Shown piece by piece: positions 25,897-35,147 of a DNA stretch of 64,000 bases. The DNA comes from Ga0077555 sp033764055. Its GTDB lineage: Bacteria > Pseudomonadota > Alphaproteobacteria > Rhizobiales > Hyphomicrobiaceae. The stretch covers positions 18,586 through 82,585 of the forward strand of contig JANRJI010000127.1 in the NCBI GenBank assembly GCA_033764055.1, written 5' to 3'. Position 1 is the stretch's first letter; every line of letters begins with the position of its first letter. The translations under genes and the position numbers were made by a program. The notes beneath the pieces were generated by a model. It searched no databases. It had not been told where the DNA came from and worked only from the letters and a program-made list of their open reading frames with translations.

Positions 25897-27780
25897 TTGA
25901 GTACCAGCAGGCTACCTGCAGCTTCGATGGATATCAGCATGGCACTATGGGGAAGTCGCAGCTTCAGGTTGAGCAGGGCCGAAGAGGTGCCTGACGGCTC
26001 CAAAGGGAACGCCGAGGGGGCGGTCGTGGTGAGCGAAGCCACCGCGGCAATGGGGGCGAATCCAGACGCAAATCTACCCGAAAGTGTCGCACTTGCGGCA
26101 GGGAGCGCAATATTTGCTGCCAGTGGCTCGAGCGCTTCTGCGACCTCGACCGAGGAGTCGGATGCCGCGTTGCCTCTGCCAGCGGAAGGTTTCCCCGAGG
26201 TCATCGAGCCATTGCCCCATTATGAGGGCCAGCTCCACGGTTTGGTGGCTGGCTCGATTTATGGCCATGTGCTCGATAGCACTGACAAGCGCCGCGTCGT
26301 CCAGGTCGAGGTGAGGCTCAACGGCTTCACAAGCGCTCCCTACCGGGCGGAGCGGCCGCCCCTCGGATCGGCTCCGTCCAAGGTGAAAGGTCACGATCGC
26401 TCGTTCTATATTCCAGTCGAGACTGCGTGGCTTTCCAACAGTGGCGAGGGAAGCCAGCAGTTTGAATTGTTCGATGCAGAAACCGGACACCGCATCGAGC
26501 TCCCCGGGCCCGACAGGTTCGACTGGCACCCGCTTTGTGGGCATATCGACAAGGTAACCACGAAGGAGATCATCGGCTGGGCCATCAACTGCGAGCAGCC
26601 TCAACTGCCGGTCCGCGTGATGGCGCTGGTCGGCGGCGAGGAGGTGGCACGGGGCATCTCCTTGACGTTGCGACCCGATCTGAGGGAGATCGGCGACCGC
26701 ACGGGCGCATGCGGCTTCAAGCTGAGTGTGACCAACGCCAGGGTGCTGATTCCTGGCGCCGAGCTACGCTTGGTCGATGAGCAGAGTGGCCGGGTCGTTC
26801 ATCCTGGCGCCATGACGGTCCCTCTGCCCGATACGCCCGCGGAGGCTCCGGCTTTCGAGCTGCTGCACGGCATTACGTCGGTGCATGGCTTGACCATTGA
26901 GGGATGGGTCGCGGATCCGACAGGCGCGAGGCCACCGCCGATCGAGGTGGTCGTGAACGGCGTCCCGCGTATGCAGGTCGTTCCGAGCATCCCGAGCGCC
27001 CGCGCATTTCTCTCGGGAGGCGACATCAACGGTGGCTTTCAGATCTGGTTGCCTCGCGCCTGCGCCGACGCCCTGACACCTCTGTTGCCGAAACTCACTG
27101 TCGCCCTCAAGGCGGCGAGCGACGGTCGCGTGCTATGGGAAGGCTCCCTGCTCGGCAGCGCCATTCGCCTCGAGTACATTCGTAGCCTGACGGCCTTTTC
27201 GGAGACGACCTCCGTTCACCCGTTGTCCTCCACATTGGGCCAGTCCGATGTCGAGAGCGGAGCAAAGGCGCTCAGCGACCTTTGGAAAGACGCGGCAGCC
27301 CGTCAGAAGCAGGCCGGCCCGCTACTTCCCGCCATGATGCTGGCGCTCATCGACAGGTTGATCGCTGCAGGCCAGGTCGAAGCCGCCATCGATGCTTTGG
27401 TCAACGCGCCGCAAACCGCGCTGCTGGCCGAGCGTGCACGCTACGTCCGCACTGTGCTGGCCTTGGCAAACGCCGCGACACCCGAACAGGCAATGTCGAC
27501 GCTTTTGCGAATAGCGAAGCCGCTCGACAAGTCGATTCGCTCGCAGAACTTCTTCTTCAAGGCTGCGAGCCTCGCGTTGCGCGCGCGGGCCGGCACGTGC
27601 ATGTCGCTTGTCCGAGAGGCGCTCATTCTGCTTGGCAGCGTCAAATTCGGGGATTCAGCCACTAGCGCCATACGCGACGTCGTTAGCTGCTTTGCCAGCC
27701 CGGATCAGGTGTCGACCTTCAATTATCTCGTCACGTGCGAGATCGTGGGCCACGTGAGTCACCGGAGCGCAAATGGCTGA
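25897..27780 (+). CDS. Large protein with three 'GWA'-type beta repeats and a helical C-terminus
   Basis: A 627-residue protein of unknown function. From about residue 105 to 425 three units of about 100 residues repeat the pattern G.V.GWA....PVRV...G.......R.DL......GF. The clearest copies read EIIGWAINCEQPQLPVRV and TIEGWVADPTGARPPPIEV. The last 180 residues are helical and repeat-like. Such domains occur beside polysaccharide glycosyltransferases in alphaproteobacteria, where they may bind sugar. The start is uncertain: TTG at 25897 has an AAGGCAGGGA ribosome site, and ATG at 25927 is the alternative. The end overlaps the next gene by eight bases. A smaller paralogue is encoded at 62036. 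Confidence 0.7.
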   Translation: MSTSRLPAASMDISMALWGSRSFRLSRAEEVPDGSKGNAEGAVVVSEATAAMGANPDANLPESVALAAGSAIFAASGSSASATSTEESDAALPLPAEGFPEVIEPLPHYEGQLHGLVAGSIYGHVLDSTDKRRVVQVEVRLNGFTSAPYRAERPPLGSAPSKVKGHDRSFYIPVETAWLSNSGEGSQQFELFDAETGHRIELPGPDRFDWHPLCGHIDKVTTKEIIGWAINCEQPQLPVRVMALVGGEEVARGISLTLRPDLREIGDRTGACGFKLSVTNARVLIPGAELRLVDEQSGRVVHPGAMTVPLPDTPAEAPAFELLHGITSVHGLTIEGWVADPTGARPPPIEVVVNGVPRMQVVPSIPSARAFLSGGDINGGFQIWLPRACADALTPLLPKLTVALKAASDGRVLWEGSLLGSAIRLEYIRSLTAFSETTSVHPLSSTLGQSDVESGAKALSDLWKDAAARQKQAGPLLPAMMLALIDRLIAAGQVEAAIDALVNAPQTALLAERARYVRTVLALANAATPEQAMSTLLRIAKPLDKSIRSQNFFFKAASLALRARAGTCMSLVREALILLGSVKFGDSATSAIRDVVSCFASPDQVSTFNYLVTCEIVGHVSHRSANG

Positions 27781-29347
27781 GACCTACAATGAGCTTCGCG
27801 ACCCGCTTTCGGTTCATCGCTTCGCCTTGGATCTCCAGGAGGCTGTGCCCACCGAGCAATTTGTCGTTGGCGGCATCAATCTGTGGATCCTGATCCGACA
27901 CACCCTGTTCCAGTTCTCGTTGGCTCAGGCCAGCGCGGTCATCCAGCAGATCTACGGCAAGCCGTCACGCACGGGCAGAATCTTCCAGGAAGGCGGCGAG
28001 CGCGATATCGATCTGTCGAATTCGAATATCGTCAGTATTGGCGAAACGACGCTGATCGCCACGAGCCGCAACAATTCCGAGCTGGCCAAGGACGGGCTTC
28101 TCTTCGTCGAGCTGCCGTCCGACTACACGGGGACCCTCGGCGGTGTAAACGTCAACATCTACGCCGATCCCGTCATCTCGCTGCTGAAGGACGAGTACGC
28201 TTGCGCCAAGCTGTGCCGGTTTCAGCAGAACCTGTTGCGCAAGGACAAGTGGTTCGAGCCCGTATACTTCACGCTGCCAGGCTCACGGCTGCCCCACTAC
28301 TCGGCGGATCTCGTCCGCGTCTACGACGTGATCGCTGCCATCAATCGCTTCATCCGGGACAAAGGACTTTCCTACAAGCTCGATGCCGATACGATGATCG
28401 ATCGCATCGCCGTCGTGCTGAGCAGCTACCACGCGGCGCTCGGCATCTTGAGCCAGTTCGAGCCACGCATCGTGTTCACGCAGAATTTCAACGCCTTCGA
28501 GAAGCTCGGCTTCATCGCGGCCTGCAAGAAGCTCGGCGTCACCTCGGTCGATCTGATGCACGGCATCCAGGACCGGAACAATATCTACCACGATTTCCCA
28601 CCCGCAGCGGCGGATCAGATCCATCCCTATCCGGACGTGCTGTGGTGCTGGGGCGAGGTGACGCGACGGAACCTCGAGCAGGAGGCCGCGAAGCGACCGC
28701 AGATGTGGCGGAAGGCCATTGTCTCCGGGTTCCCCTGGAAGACGCTTCATCGCTCCTGGTACAAGGACGCCAAGATCGAGAAGCTCAAGACGATGCTGCC
28801 GGCAGGCCAGCAGATTGCGCTCTATCTCCACGACCTGACGCCGCAGTCGTTGCCCTATGACGGCTATATGCCGACCGTCATCCTCGAGGCCATGCGCAAG
28901 AGTGCCGGCAACGTCTTCTGGCTGATCCGGCTGCATCCGCGCTCGATCCACCTGCTGCCCGACATCGCCAAGTCGCTCGACCGCAGCGATGTGACCAACT
29001 ATGAGGTCAGCTTCTCCAGCGAGGCGATGCTCGACGACCTGTTCGAGATCGCCGATTCCATCGTGACGGCCTACTCGGTCGCGGGACTCGAAGGTGCCTC
29101 GCTGGGGCTGAAGTGCATCACGTTCGATCCCGTGGGCGCCGCGACGTTCGCGCCATACATTGCAGGCGGTCACGCAGTCTACTGCGAGACCGCGGAAGCG
29201 ATCCTTTCGGCAATGTCAGCTGGTCCGACCAATCCCGTACCGCTCGCCTACGTCGATCCCGGTGTCGATGCCACACGGCGTGCACTGATGGAAACGCTGA
29301 GGATGGCTTCCGCAGGAAACGGAGCGCCGGACCATGGCAACAGCTGA
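27773..29347 (+). CDS. Putative surface-glycan glycosyltransferase, GT-B-like
   Basis: A 524-residue protein of unknown specificity. The centre has SVDLMHGIQDRNN (about 258-270) followed by a YPDVLWCWG motif. The HG..(about 25)..PD..W layout is shared with capsule and CDP-glycerol/sialyl-type transferases of the GT-B fold. The C-terminal half has a second Rossmann-like part (IALYLHDLTPQ, then FWLIRLHPRS and DDLFEIADSIVTAYSVAG), resembling a nucleotide-sugar-binding domain. It overlaps both neighbours. A paralogue starting at 63149 shares VGG...W in the N-terminus and the HGI/PDV.W signature. A nonulosonic acid transferase is my inference from the nearby NeuA-type gene. Confidence 0.65.
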   Translation: MAETYNELRDPLSVHRFALDLQEAVPTEQFVVGGINLWILIRHTLFQFSLAQASAVIQQIYGKPSRTGRIFQEGGERDIDLSNSNIVSIGETTLIATSRNNSELAKDGLLFVELPSDYTGTLGGVNVNIYADPVISLLKDEYACAKLCRFQQNLLRKDKWFEPVYFTLPGSRLPHYSADLVRVYDVIAAINRFIRDKGLSYKLDADTMIDRIAVVLSSYHAALGILSQFEPRIVFTQNFNAFEKLGFIAACKKLGVTSVDLMHGIQDRNNIYHDFPPAAADQIHPYPDVLWCWGEVTRRNLEQEAAKRPQMWRKAIVSGFPWKTLHRSWYKDAKIEKLKTMLPAGQQIALYLHDLTPQSLPYDGYMPTVILEAMRKSAGNVFWLIRLHPRSIHLLPDIAKSLDRSDVTNYEVSFSSEAMLDDLFEIADSIVTAYSVAGLEGASLGLKCITFDPVGAATFAPYIAGGHAVYCETAEAILSAMSAGPTNPVPLAYVDPGVDATRRALMETLRMASAGNGAPDHGNS

Positions 29348-30263
29348 GCGCGATTCCCCTTACGCCCTGATGTTCCACCACTTCACGGACGATCGTCACA
29401 TCGCCGGCCAGGGTGCGATCACGGCGGACCGATTCGAGAGGATTCTCCAGGCAGTCGGCCGGGATAGGATTCTCTCGCCCCGCGACTGGATGGAGCGCGT
29501 CGCGACCGGAAGCCTCGAGCCGCACCACACCTGCCTGACCTTCGACGACGCCTTGCGATGTCAGACCGACGTGGCGCTGCCGGTCATGAGCCGGCTCGGG
29601 CTCAAGGCCTTCTGGTTCGTCTACTCGTCGGTGCTCGAAGGAAAGATCGAGCGGCTCGAGGTTTATCGCTACTTTCGAACGGCCTGCTTCGACAGTGTCG
29701 ATGCGTTTTACGACGGCTTCGAGGACTGCCTCCGGGACGGGCCCTACGCCGGCAAGGTGGCGTCGGCCCTCGAGAGCTTCGATGCAGATTCCTATCTGGC
29801 CGAGTTCCGCTTCTACACGCGGGGCGACAGGCGATTTCGCTACTTGCGCGACAAGGTGCTCGGTCCCGATGCCTATTTCGACGTCATGGACGACATGGTT
29901 CGCCGCGCCAACCTCGACGTCGAGACGCTCAAGCCCTTGCTTTGGATGGACCCGGACGACGTCGTTGCACTTCACGCGGACGGCCATGTGGTCGGCCTCC
30001 ATTCGACCAGTCATCCGACGGCGATCGCCGATATGCCACTCGAGCAGCAGCTCGCGGAGTACGCGCACAACAGCGAGCATCTGACCCGCCTGATCGGCGA
30101 ACGGCCGACCACCGTGGCCCATCCGTGCGGCTCATACTCGGCCGCAACGCTGGCGATTTTGCGCGATCTCGGCGTCACGCTCGGCTTTCGCTCGAACCGG
30201 TCACCGGTCGTCGGACGCAGCGCGCTCAAGTTGCCGCGCGAGGATCACGCGAACTTGCCGTAG
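29334..30263 (+). CDS. Polysaccharide deacetylase-family protein
   Basis: A 309-residue protein of the NodB-type carbohydrate esterase fold. Visible motifs are TFDDA (Asp71-Asp72, catalytic base and metal site), HSTSHP (the metal-binding His pair) and the late HPCGSYS motif. It would remove N- or O-acetyl groups from a polysaccharide or precursor. It overlaps the preceding transferase gene by 14 bases. There is no signal peptide, so it may act in the cytoplasm on a lipid-linked or nucleotide-linked substrate. Confidence 0.82.
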   Translation: MATAERDSPYALMFHHFTDDRHIAGQGAITADRFERILQAVGRDRILSPRDWMERVATGSLEPHHTCLTFDDALRCQTDVALPVMSRLGLKAFWFVYSSVLEGKIERLEVYRYFRTACFDSVDAFYDGFEDCLRDGPYAGKVASALESFDADSYLAEFRFYTRGDRRFRYLRDKVLGPDAYFDVMDDMVRRANLDVETLKPLLWMDPDDVVALHADGHVVGLHSTSHPTAIADMPLEQQLAEYAHNSEHLTRLIGERPTTVAHPCGSYSAATLAILRDLGVTLGFRSNRSPVVGRSALKLPREDHANLP

Positions 30264-30330
30264 GTGTGAGCAGGTCTGCGCTGTGGGTCAATACGCGAGG
30301 CTGGTTGCAATCGTCTCGATGGCCTCTAGG

Positions 30331-30372
30331 GTGCCGGTCGGCACGTTTTGCAGGCTTGCCCGAGTGGCAAGC
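30331..30372 (+). other. Two hairpins between the deacetylase and neuA-like genes
   Basis: GTGCC-GGTC-GGCAC (30331-30344) is followed by GTTTTG and resembles a weak terminator. GCTTGCC (30354-30360) and GGCAAGC (30366-30372) form a 7-bp stem with a 5-base loop. The second lies about 23 bases before the neuA-like start. They may lower read-through or control translation of neuA. Confidence 0.4.
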
Positions 30373-30394
30373 GGGGCGCGACGCGGGGAGTGAG

Positions 30395-31087
30395 ATGCCC
30401 AGAATCATCGCCGTCGTTCCAGCGCGTGGAGGATCGAAGGGGATTCCGCGCAAGAATCTGGTCGACCTCGGTGGACGACCGCTGATCGCTTGGACAATCA
30501 GCGCCGCGCGCGCTTGCCCGAGCATTGCGAGAGTGGTCGTCTCGACCGAGGACCAGGAGATCGCGCAAGCCGCCGTCGCGCACGGCGCAGAGTGGCCATT
30601 TCCCCGCCCGGCCGAGCTTGCCGGGGACACGACGCCCATGCTCGACGTGATGCGACATCTCGTCGACGGGCTGCAGCTCGACGATGCCGACATCTTGCTT
30701 CTGCTGCAGCCGACGTCGCCGCTGCGCACGTCGGAAGACATCGAGCGTGCCATAGCCACCTATCTGTCGAGCGGCGCTGAAGCGCTGATCTCCGTCGTCG
30801 CCAGCGAAGCGCATCCGAGCTGGATGGTGAAAATCGGGACTGACGGCCGCATATCGACGTTCCTACCCGACGGGGCGAAGGCGACGCGGCGCCAGGATCT
30901 CGTGCCCGCTTATCGCCCGAATGGCGCGATCTACCTCGTGCCGGTGGGCACGATTCGCGCGGGGCGCTCCTGGTACGGCGCAGATACGCTCGCTTTTGTC
31001 ATGCCTCGCGAGCGGTCGCTCGACATCGACGAGCCCTTCGACCTCAGGCTGGTCCGCTTGATCGTGGCAGAAGGGCAGCGCCGGTGA
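30395..31087 (+). CDS. neuA: CMP-nonulosonic acid synthetase (NeuA/LegF type)
   Basis: Cytidylyltransferase of 230 residues that activates a nonulosonic acid (sialic, legionaminic or similar) with CTP. The nucleotide-binding motif VPARGGSKGIPRKN is at the N-terminus, and LLLLQPTSPLR and DIDEPFD motifs follow as in NeuA, LegF and PseF. Because NeuC/LegG-type and LegX-type genes lie in the same locus, LegF is the best guess for specificity. The ATG at 30395 follows a GGGGAG site; a much longer upstream frame is not homologous. The stop overlaps the next gene's GTG. Confidence 0.88.
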   Translation: MPRIIAVVPARGGSKGIPRKNLVDLGGRPLIAWTISAARACPSIARVVVSTEDQEIAQAAVAHGAEWPFPRPAELAGDTTPMLDVMRHLVDGLQLDDADILLLLQPTSPLRTSEDIERAIATYLSSGAEALISVVASEAHPSWMVKIGTDGRISTFLPDGAKATRRQDLVPAYRPNGAIYLVPVGTIRAGRSWYGADTLAFVMPRERSLDIDEPFDLRLVRLIVAEGQRR

Positions 31088-32244
31088 CAGAAGACACGCC
31101 ACGGCCGATGCCGACGACAGCCCGACGTGACGAGCCCATCGAGCGGAAAGACGAGATGGACCTGCAGACAAGCTCCGACGGCCCGGCCCCTGTCGAGGCC
31201 CTCGCCGACGCTGTGCAGACGGCCACCGACCGCACAGTCGAGCCGGTCGCAGACAAGAAGGGTCCGATGCCTCCGGCCGAGCCGAAGGCGCCCCAGCATG
31301 TCGTCGATGAGATCCGGACGAAAATCGCCGCGGCACATGCCATGGCCGTTGGTGGCTCGCGCCGCGAGGCGGTGGATCTTTTCCACGAGATTCGCTGCTT
31401 TGCCGATCGGGGTCCACTCGCCGAGGTCGTCGGCAAGCTCGTTGCCGAATTCTCGGCGACCAACGAGGCCGAGCGGAATAAATTCAATGCGTTCGTCCGG
31501 CAGGGCTCGCCGGCCAATGCGACGCGCAGGGCTATCCTGTTCTCCGATTCGCTGGGCCTGCCGCGGCCGAGGCAGCCGCTTGGTGCGATTGGTAACCGGG
31601 CCACGTCGTATGCTTTTGCGCTACGCGAGAACCTCAAGCGCAGCGCGCGCAACAACTCGAATCCCGCTTTCCGCATCGAGCCCTGGTGCCAGCGCTATGC
31701 CACCTCCGAAAACGTGCTGTCCTGGATCGACGGCATAGATTTCACGGATGCGAACGTCTTCGTGCACGTGGGGCTGAACGATTTCTCGCGGCGCATCTTC
31801 ACCGAGCGTCAGCGCATATCGATGAAGCTTCTGCCGCCCGATCTCGTTCGTGAGATCGTCCGCTTCAGTCAGGCGAACCACTATCGCTGGGACATCATCA
31901 ACCAGTACGATGACTACTGCTATGTCTCGATCGACCGCTGGCGTCGCAACATCGCCGAGGTTGCCGCAGGCGTCGGCAGGAAGGGCGCACGGTCCGTGAC
32001 CTGGTTCACGATCGTTCAGCTTCCGTTGGCCGTCGAGACACACACTCCACACTATCGTTTCAATGTCACCCGCTACAACGGGGCACTCTATGAGGCGCAG
32101 AAGGATCGCCTGCTGCGGGTCTACGACCTCGATCGCGTGGCCTGGGAGAATGGCATCAACAAAGTGATGCTGGATGATCTCATGCATATTTCGCTCGATG
32201 GGCACGCCATCATCGGCCGCGGTCTCGCCGACTACGTGCGTTGA
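31084..32244 (+). CDS. SGNH-hydrolase-like protein
   Basis: A 386-residue protein starting with GTG that overlaps the neuA stop. Residues 1-70 are disordered and acidic/Pro-rich. The rest shows the SGNH pattern: block I FSDSLG (Ser156), block III VHVGLND (Asn232) and block V DLMH (Asp365, His368), so it is a possible esterase or acyltransferase. A role in O-acylation or de-O-acylation of the CMP-linked or finished sugar is inferred from coupling to neuA. No signal peptide is visible. Confidence 0.65.
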   Translation: MTEDTPRPMPTTARRDEPIERKDEMDLQTSSDGPAPVEALADAVQTATDRTVEPVADKKGPMPPAEPKAPQHVVDEIRTKIAAAHAMAVGGSRREAVDLFHEIRCFADRGPLAEVVGKLVAEFSATNEAERNKFNAFVRQGSPANATRRAILFSDSLGLPRPRQPLGAIGNRATSYAFALRENLKRSARNNSNPAFRIEPWCQRYATSENVLSWIDGIDFTDANVFVHVGLNDFSRRIFTERQRISMKLLPPDLVREIVRFSQANHYRWDIINQYDDYCYVSIDRWRRNIAEVAAGVGRKGARSVTWFTIVQLPLAVETHTPHYRFNVTRYNGALYEAQKDRLLRVYDLDRVAWENGINKVMLDDLMHISLDGHAIIGRGLADYVR

Positions 32245-32351
32245 GGGACGCCGTCGACCTGCGCCTTGATCCCAACCGCGGATCGGACCTAGCTTCACGG
32301 CGACCAACCGTCCCGATCGCATACGTCGGGCTCAACAGCAGGGCGCCAGTC

Positions 32352-33977
32352 ATGGCCAATCCGTTCGACGAGAGCCTCGGTCCGAATCCGGCAAACTATC
32401 AGCCCCTGACACCGCTATCTCTGCTGGCGCGCGCGGCACACGTCTGGCCGATGCAACCGGCCGTGGCTCATGGCAAGGCAACTCTGAGCTATCGCGACTT
32501 CTACGCTCGGTGCCGCTGCTTGGCCTCCGCGCTGACGAAGCGCGGCATCGGCGTGGGTGATACCGTCTCCGTGATGCTGCCGAACGTCCCGCCGATGCTC
32601 GAGGCTCACTACGGCGTACCCATGACCGGGGCCGTGCTGCACGCGATGAACACGCGGCTCGACGCTGCCATCGTGGCCTTCCAGCTCGATCATGCCGAAT
32701 CGAAGGTCTTGATCACGGATCGCGAGTTCGCGCCGGTCGTGAAGGAGGCTCTGGCGCTCGCCAAGGTGCGCCCCCTCGTCGTCGATTACGACGATCTGGA
32801 GTTCCCGCAGTCCGGTGAGCGGCTTGGAATGCTGGACTATCAGACGTTGTTGGCAGAAGGCGACCCCGGGCACGCCTGGCGCATGCCGGCGAGCGAGTGG
32901 GAGGCGATCGGCCTCAACTACACCTCAGGAACGACTGGCAATCCGAAAGGGGTCGTCGTGCACCATCGCGGTGCGGCCCTGATGTGCTACGCCAACGTCA
33001 TCGCATCCGGCATGGGACGCCATCCCGTGTACCTGTGGACGTTGCCGATGTTCCACTGCAATGGGTGGGCCTTTCCCTGGACGCTGTCCGCTGTCGGCGG
33101 CACTCATGTCTGTCTGCGCTGGGTGCGCGCCAAGGCGATCTATGATGCCATCGTCGACCACAGCGTCAGCCACATGTGCGGCGCGCCCATCGTCATGGCG
33201 ACCATGCTCAATGCCACCGACTCCGAGAAACGTGCCATCGGCCACCAGGTGCAGTTCGTGACCGCTGGAGCAGCCCCACCGGAGGCTGTGCTGGCACGAA
33301 TGGCAGACGCCGGGTTCAACGTCACCCACGTCTACGGCCTGACCGAGGTCTACGGTCCCTCCGTGGTCAATGAGTGGAAGGCCGAGTGGGACGCCCTCGA
33401 CGCCGCAACCCGCGCGCAGCTGAAAGCGCGCCAGGGCGTCGCCTATACGGCGCTCGAGGGCCTCACCGTGATGGATCCGGCAACCATGACGCCCGTGCCG
33501 TCGGATGGTGAGACCATGGGTGAGGTCATGATGCGCGGCAACATCGTCATGAAGGGCTACTTGAAGAACAAGGCAGCCACCGAGGAAGCTTTCGCCGGCG
33601 GATGGTTTCATACCGGCGATCTCGGTGTGATGCACCCGGACGGCTACATCCAGCTCAAGGACCGATCCAAGGACATCATCATTTCCGGTGGGGAGAATAT
33701 CTCCTCGATCGAGGTCGAGGACGTCCTCTACAAGCATCCCGCAGTGGCGCACTGTGCCGTCGTCGCCAAGCCCGACGAGAAGTGGGGCGAGACGCCTTGC
33801 GCCTTCATCGAGCTCAAACCCGGCAACACCGCGACTGCTGACGAGATCATCGAGTGGTGCCGCGATCGGCTCGCCCGCTACAAGTGCCCGCGGCATGTCG
33901 TGTTCGCCGAGATTCCGAAGACCTCCACCGGCAAGATCCAGAAATTCCAGCTGCGCGAGATGGCAAAGGTCGCGTGA
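32352..33977 (+). CDS. Acyl-CoA synthetase (AMP-binding)
   Basis: AMP-forming ligase of 541 residues with YTSGTTGNPKGVVVHHRG, TLPMFHCNGWAFPW, the YGLTEVYGP motif and the C-terminal KTSTGKIQKF lysine motif. The HCNGW segment occurs in a broad group of medium-chain or aryl/alkyl acyl-CoA ligases (including DmdB-like ones). The ATG at 32352 matches the usual N-terminus, and upstream in-frame sequence looks like an extension. Whether it serves the glycan locus or general fatty-acid catabolism cannot be told. Confidence 0.85.
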   Translation: MANPFDESLGPNPANYQPLTPLSLLARAAHVWPMQPAVAHGKATLSYRDFYARCRCLASALTKRGIGVGDTVSVMLPNVPPMLEAHYGVPMTGAVLHAMNTRLDAAIVAFQLDHAESKVLITDREFAPVVKEALALAKVRPLVVDYDDLEFPQSGERLGMLDYQTLLAEGDPGHAWRMPASEWEAIGLNYTSGTTGNPKGVVVHHRGAALMCYANVIASGMGRHPVYLWTLPMFHCNGWAFPWTLSAVGGTHVCLRWVRAKAIYDAIVDHSVSHMCGAPIVMATMLNATDSEKRAIGHQVQFVTAGAAPPEAVLARMADAGFNVTHVYGLTEVYGPSVVNEWKAEWDALDAATRAQLKARQGVAYTALEGLTVMDPATMTPVPSDGETMGEVMMRGNIVMKGYLKNKAATEEAFAGGWFHTGDLGVMHPDGYIQLKDRSKDIIISGGENISSIEVEDVLYKHPAVAHCAVVAKPDEKWGETPCAFIELKPGNTATADEIIEWCRDRLARYKCPRHVVFAEIPKTSTGKIQKFQLREMAKVA

Positions 33978-34107
33978 ACGCCTCGCCGATGCCGGCCTAG
34001 CGCTGCCGACCGTATTGGTTTCGCCACGGTAACCATCTGTAAAGGAATAGATTTCTCGCCTCCCTCTGTGCTGGCAGGGTGCTGTCGTGCTTGGGGAGCT
34101 GGCGGAG

Positions 34108-35118
34108 ATGAGCAGGCGCGAGCAGTTGGCGACGGTGTTGGACCACCTCGGGGTGCTCGCCGTCCTGGAGCGCATGCCGCAGTCGCATCGGCTGCTGATC
34201 TTGAACTACCACCGCATCGGCGATCCTGCAGCCACCTCCTTCGACCGTGAGGTCTTCTCCACCGACGCCGAGGGGCTCGATCGGCAGGTTCGCGCCTTGA
34301 AGCGCCGCTATCGCATCATCGACGCTGCCGAGGCCGAGGCCATCGTCGTCGGCAAGAAGCGCCGGCCTGGCTTGAGCATCCTGCTGACCTTCGATGATGG
34401 CTATCGCGACAACCTGGAGGTTGCAGTTCCGATCCTAAGATCGCACGGCGTGCAGGCCGTGTTCTTTCTCGTGACGGGATTCCTCGAAAAGCCGCATACC
34501 GTCGCTTGGTGGGACCGCATCGCATGGCTGATCCGGCAGCTGGTGGGCCGGCGGCTGGAGATCACCGCACCCGAGCCGGTATCCGTGGACGTGACGGCCG
34601 ACAACGCCGATAGCGTCATCCGTCAGGTGCTCGCCCTTTACCGGTCGAGCGGCGGCCGCGGCGAGCTCATCGGGCAGTTGGAGCACGCCGCCACAGTGAC
34701 CCCGGACGGCCGCGAGCCGCCGCAGTTCCTTGATTGGAGCGGCGCCGCGCGGCTGCGCGACGCGGGCATGGCCATCGGTCTGCATACCCACGCGCATCCG
34801 ATCCTGTCGAGCCTCGACGAGACCGCGCAGGAAGCCGAGATTGCAACTTGCCGCACACTGCTCCGGGAGCGGCTCGGCGTCGAAGCCACGCTGCTGGCCT
34901 ATCCGGTCGGCTCGCCCGCAGCATTCTCGGCCGCGACGCGGCGGGCCGCCGAGCGGGCCGGCTGCACGGCGGCGTTCTCGTTCTACGGCGGCATCAACCG
35001 ACCGGGCGCGATCGACCGTTTCGACGTCCGTCGGGTCGCCTTCCAGAGCTTTGCCCACCTCCCGCGCAACCGCATGTCGGTCGCAACGCTCGCCCGCGAT
35101 GGCCGCACCTGGTTCTGA
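34108..35118 (+). CDS. Polysaccharide deacetylase-family protein (second copy)
   Basis: A 336-residue NodB-fold protein. Motifs: LNYHRIGD at the N-terminus, LLTFDDGYRDN with the catalytic Asp pair (about 95-98), and HTHAHP for metal binding. This is a longer, different subgroup from the deacetylase at 29334, with an insert of about 70 residues after FFLVTGFLE. A GTG seven codons upstream is an alternative start. An AT-rich stretch (34028-34050) upstream is a plausible promoter region. Confidence 0.85.
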   Translation: MSRREQLATVLDHLGVLAVLERMPQSHRLLILNYHRIGDPAATSFDREVFSTDAEGLDRQVRALKRRYRIIDAAEAEAIVVGKKRRPGLSILLTFDDGYRDNLEVAVPILRSHGVQAVFFLVTGFLEKPHTVAWWDRIAWLIRQLVGRRLEITAPEPVSVDVTADNADSVIRQVLALYRSSGGRGELIGQLEHAATVTPDGREPPQFLDWSGAARLRDAGMAIGLHTHAHPILSSLDETAQEAEIATCRTLLRERLGVEATLLAYPVGSPAAFSAATRRAAERAGCTAAFSFYGGINRPGAIDRFDVRRVAFQSFAHLPRNRMSVATLARDGRTWF

Positions 35119-35147
35119 GCATCAGTCACACATCCCGGAGGCACCCG

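Noticed and set aside
29558..30394. Long frame leading into the neuA-like gene
   Set aside because: It overlaps the deacetylase gene in another frame; the CMP-synthetase homology begins at 30395.
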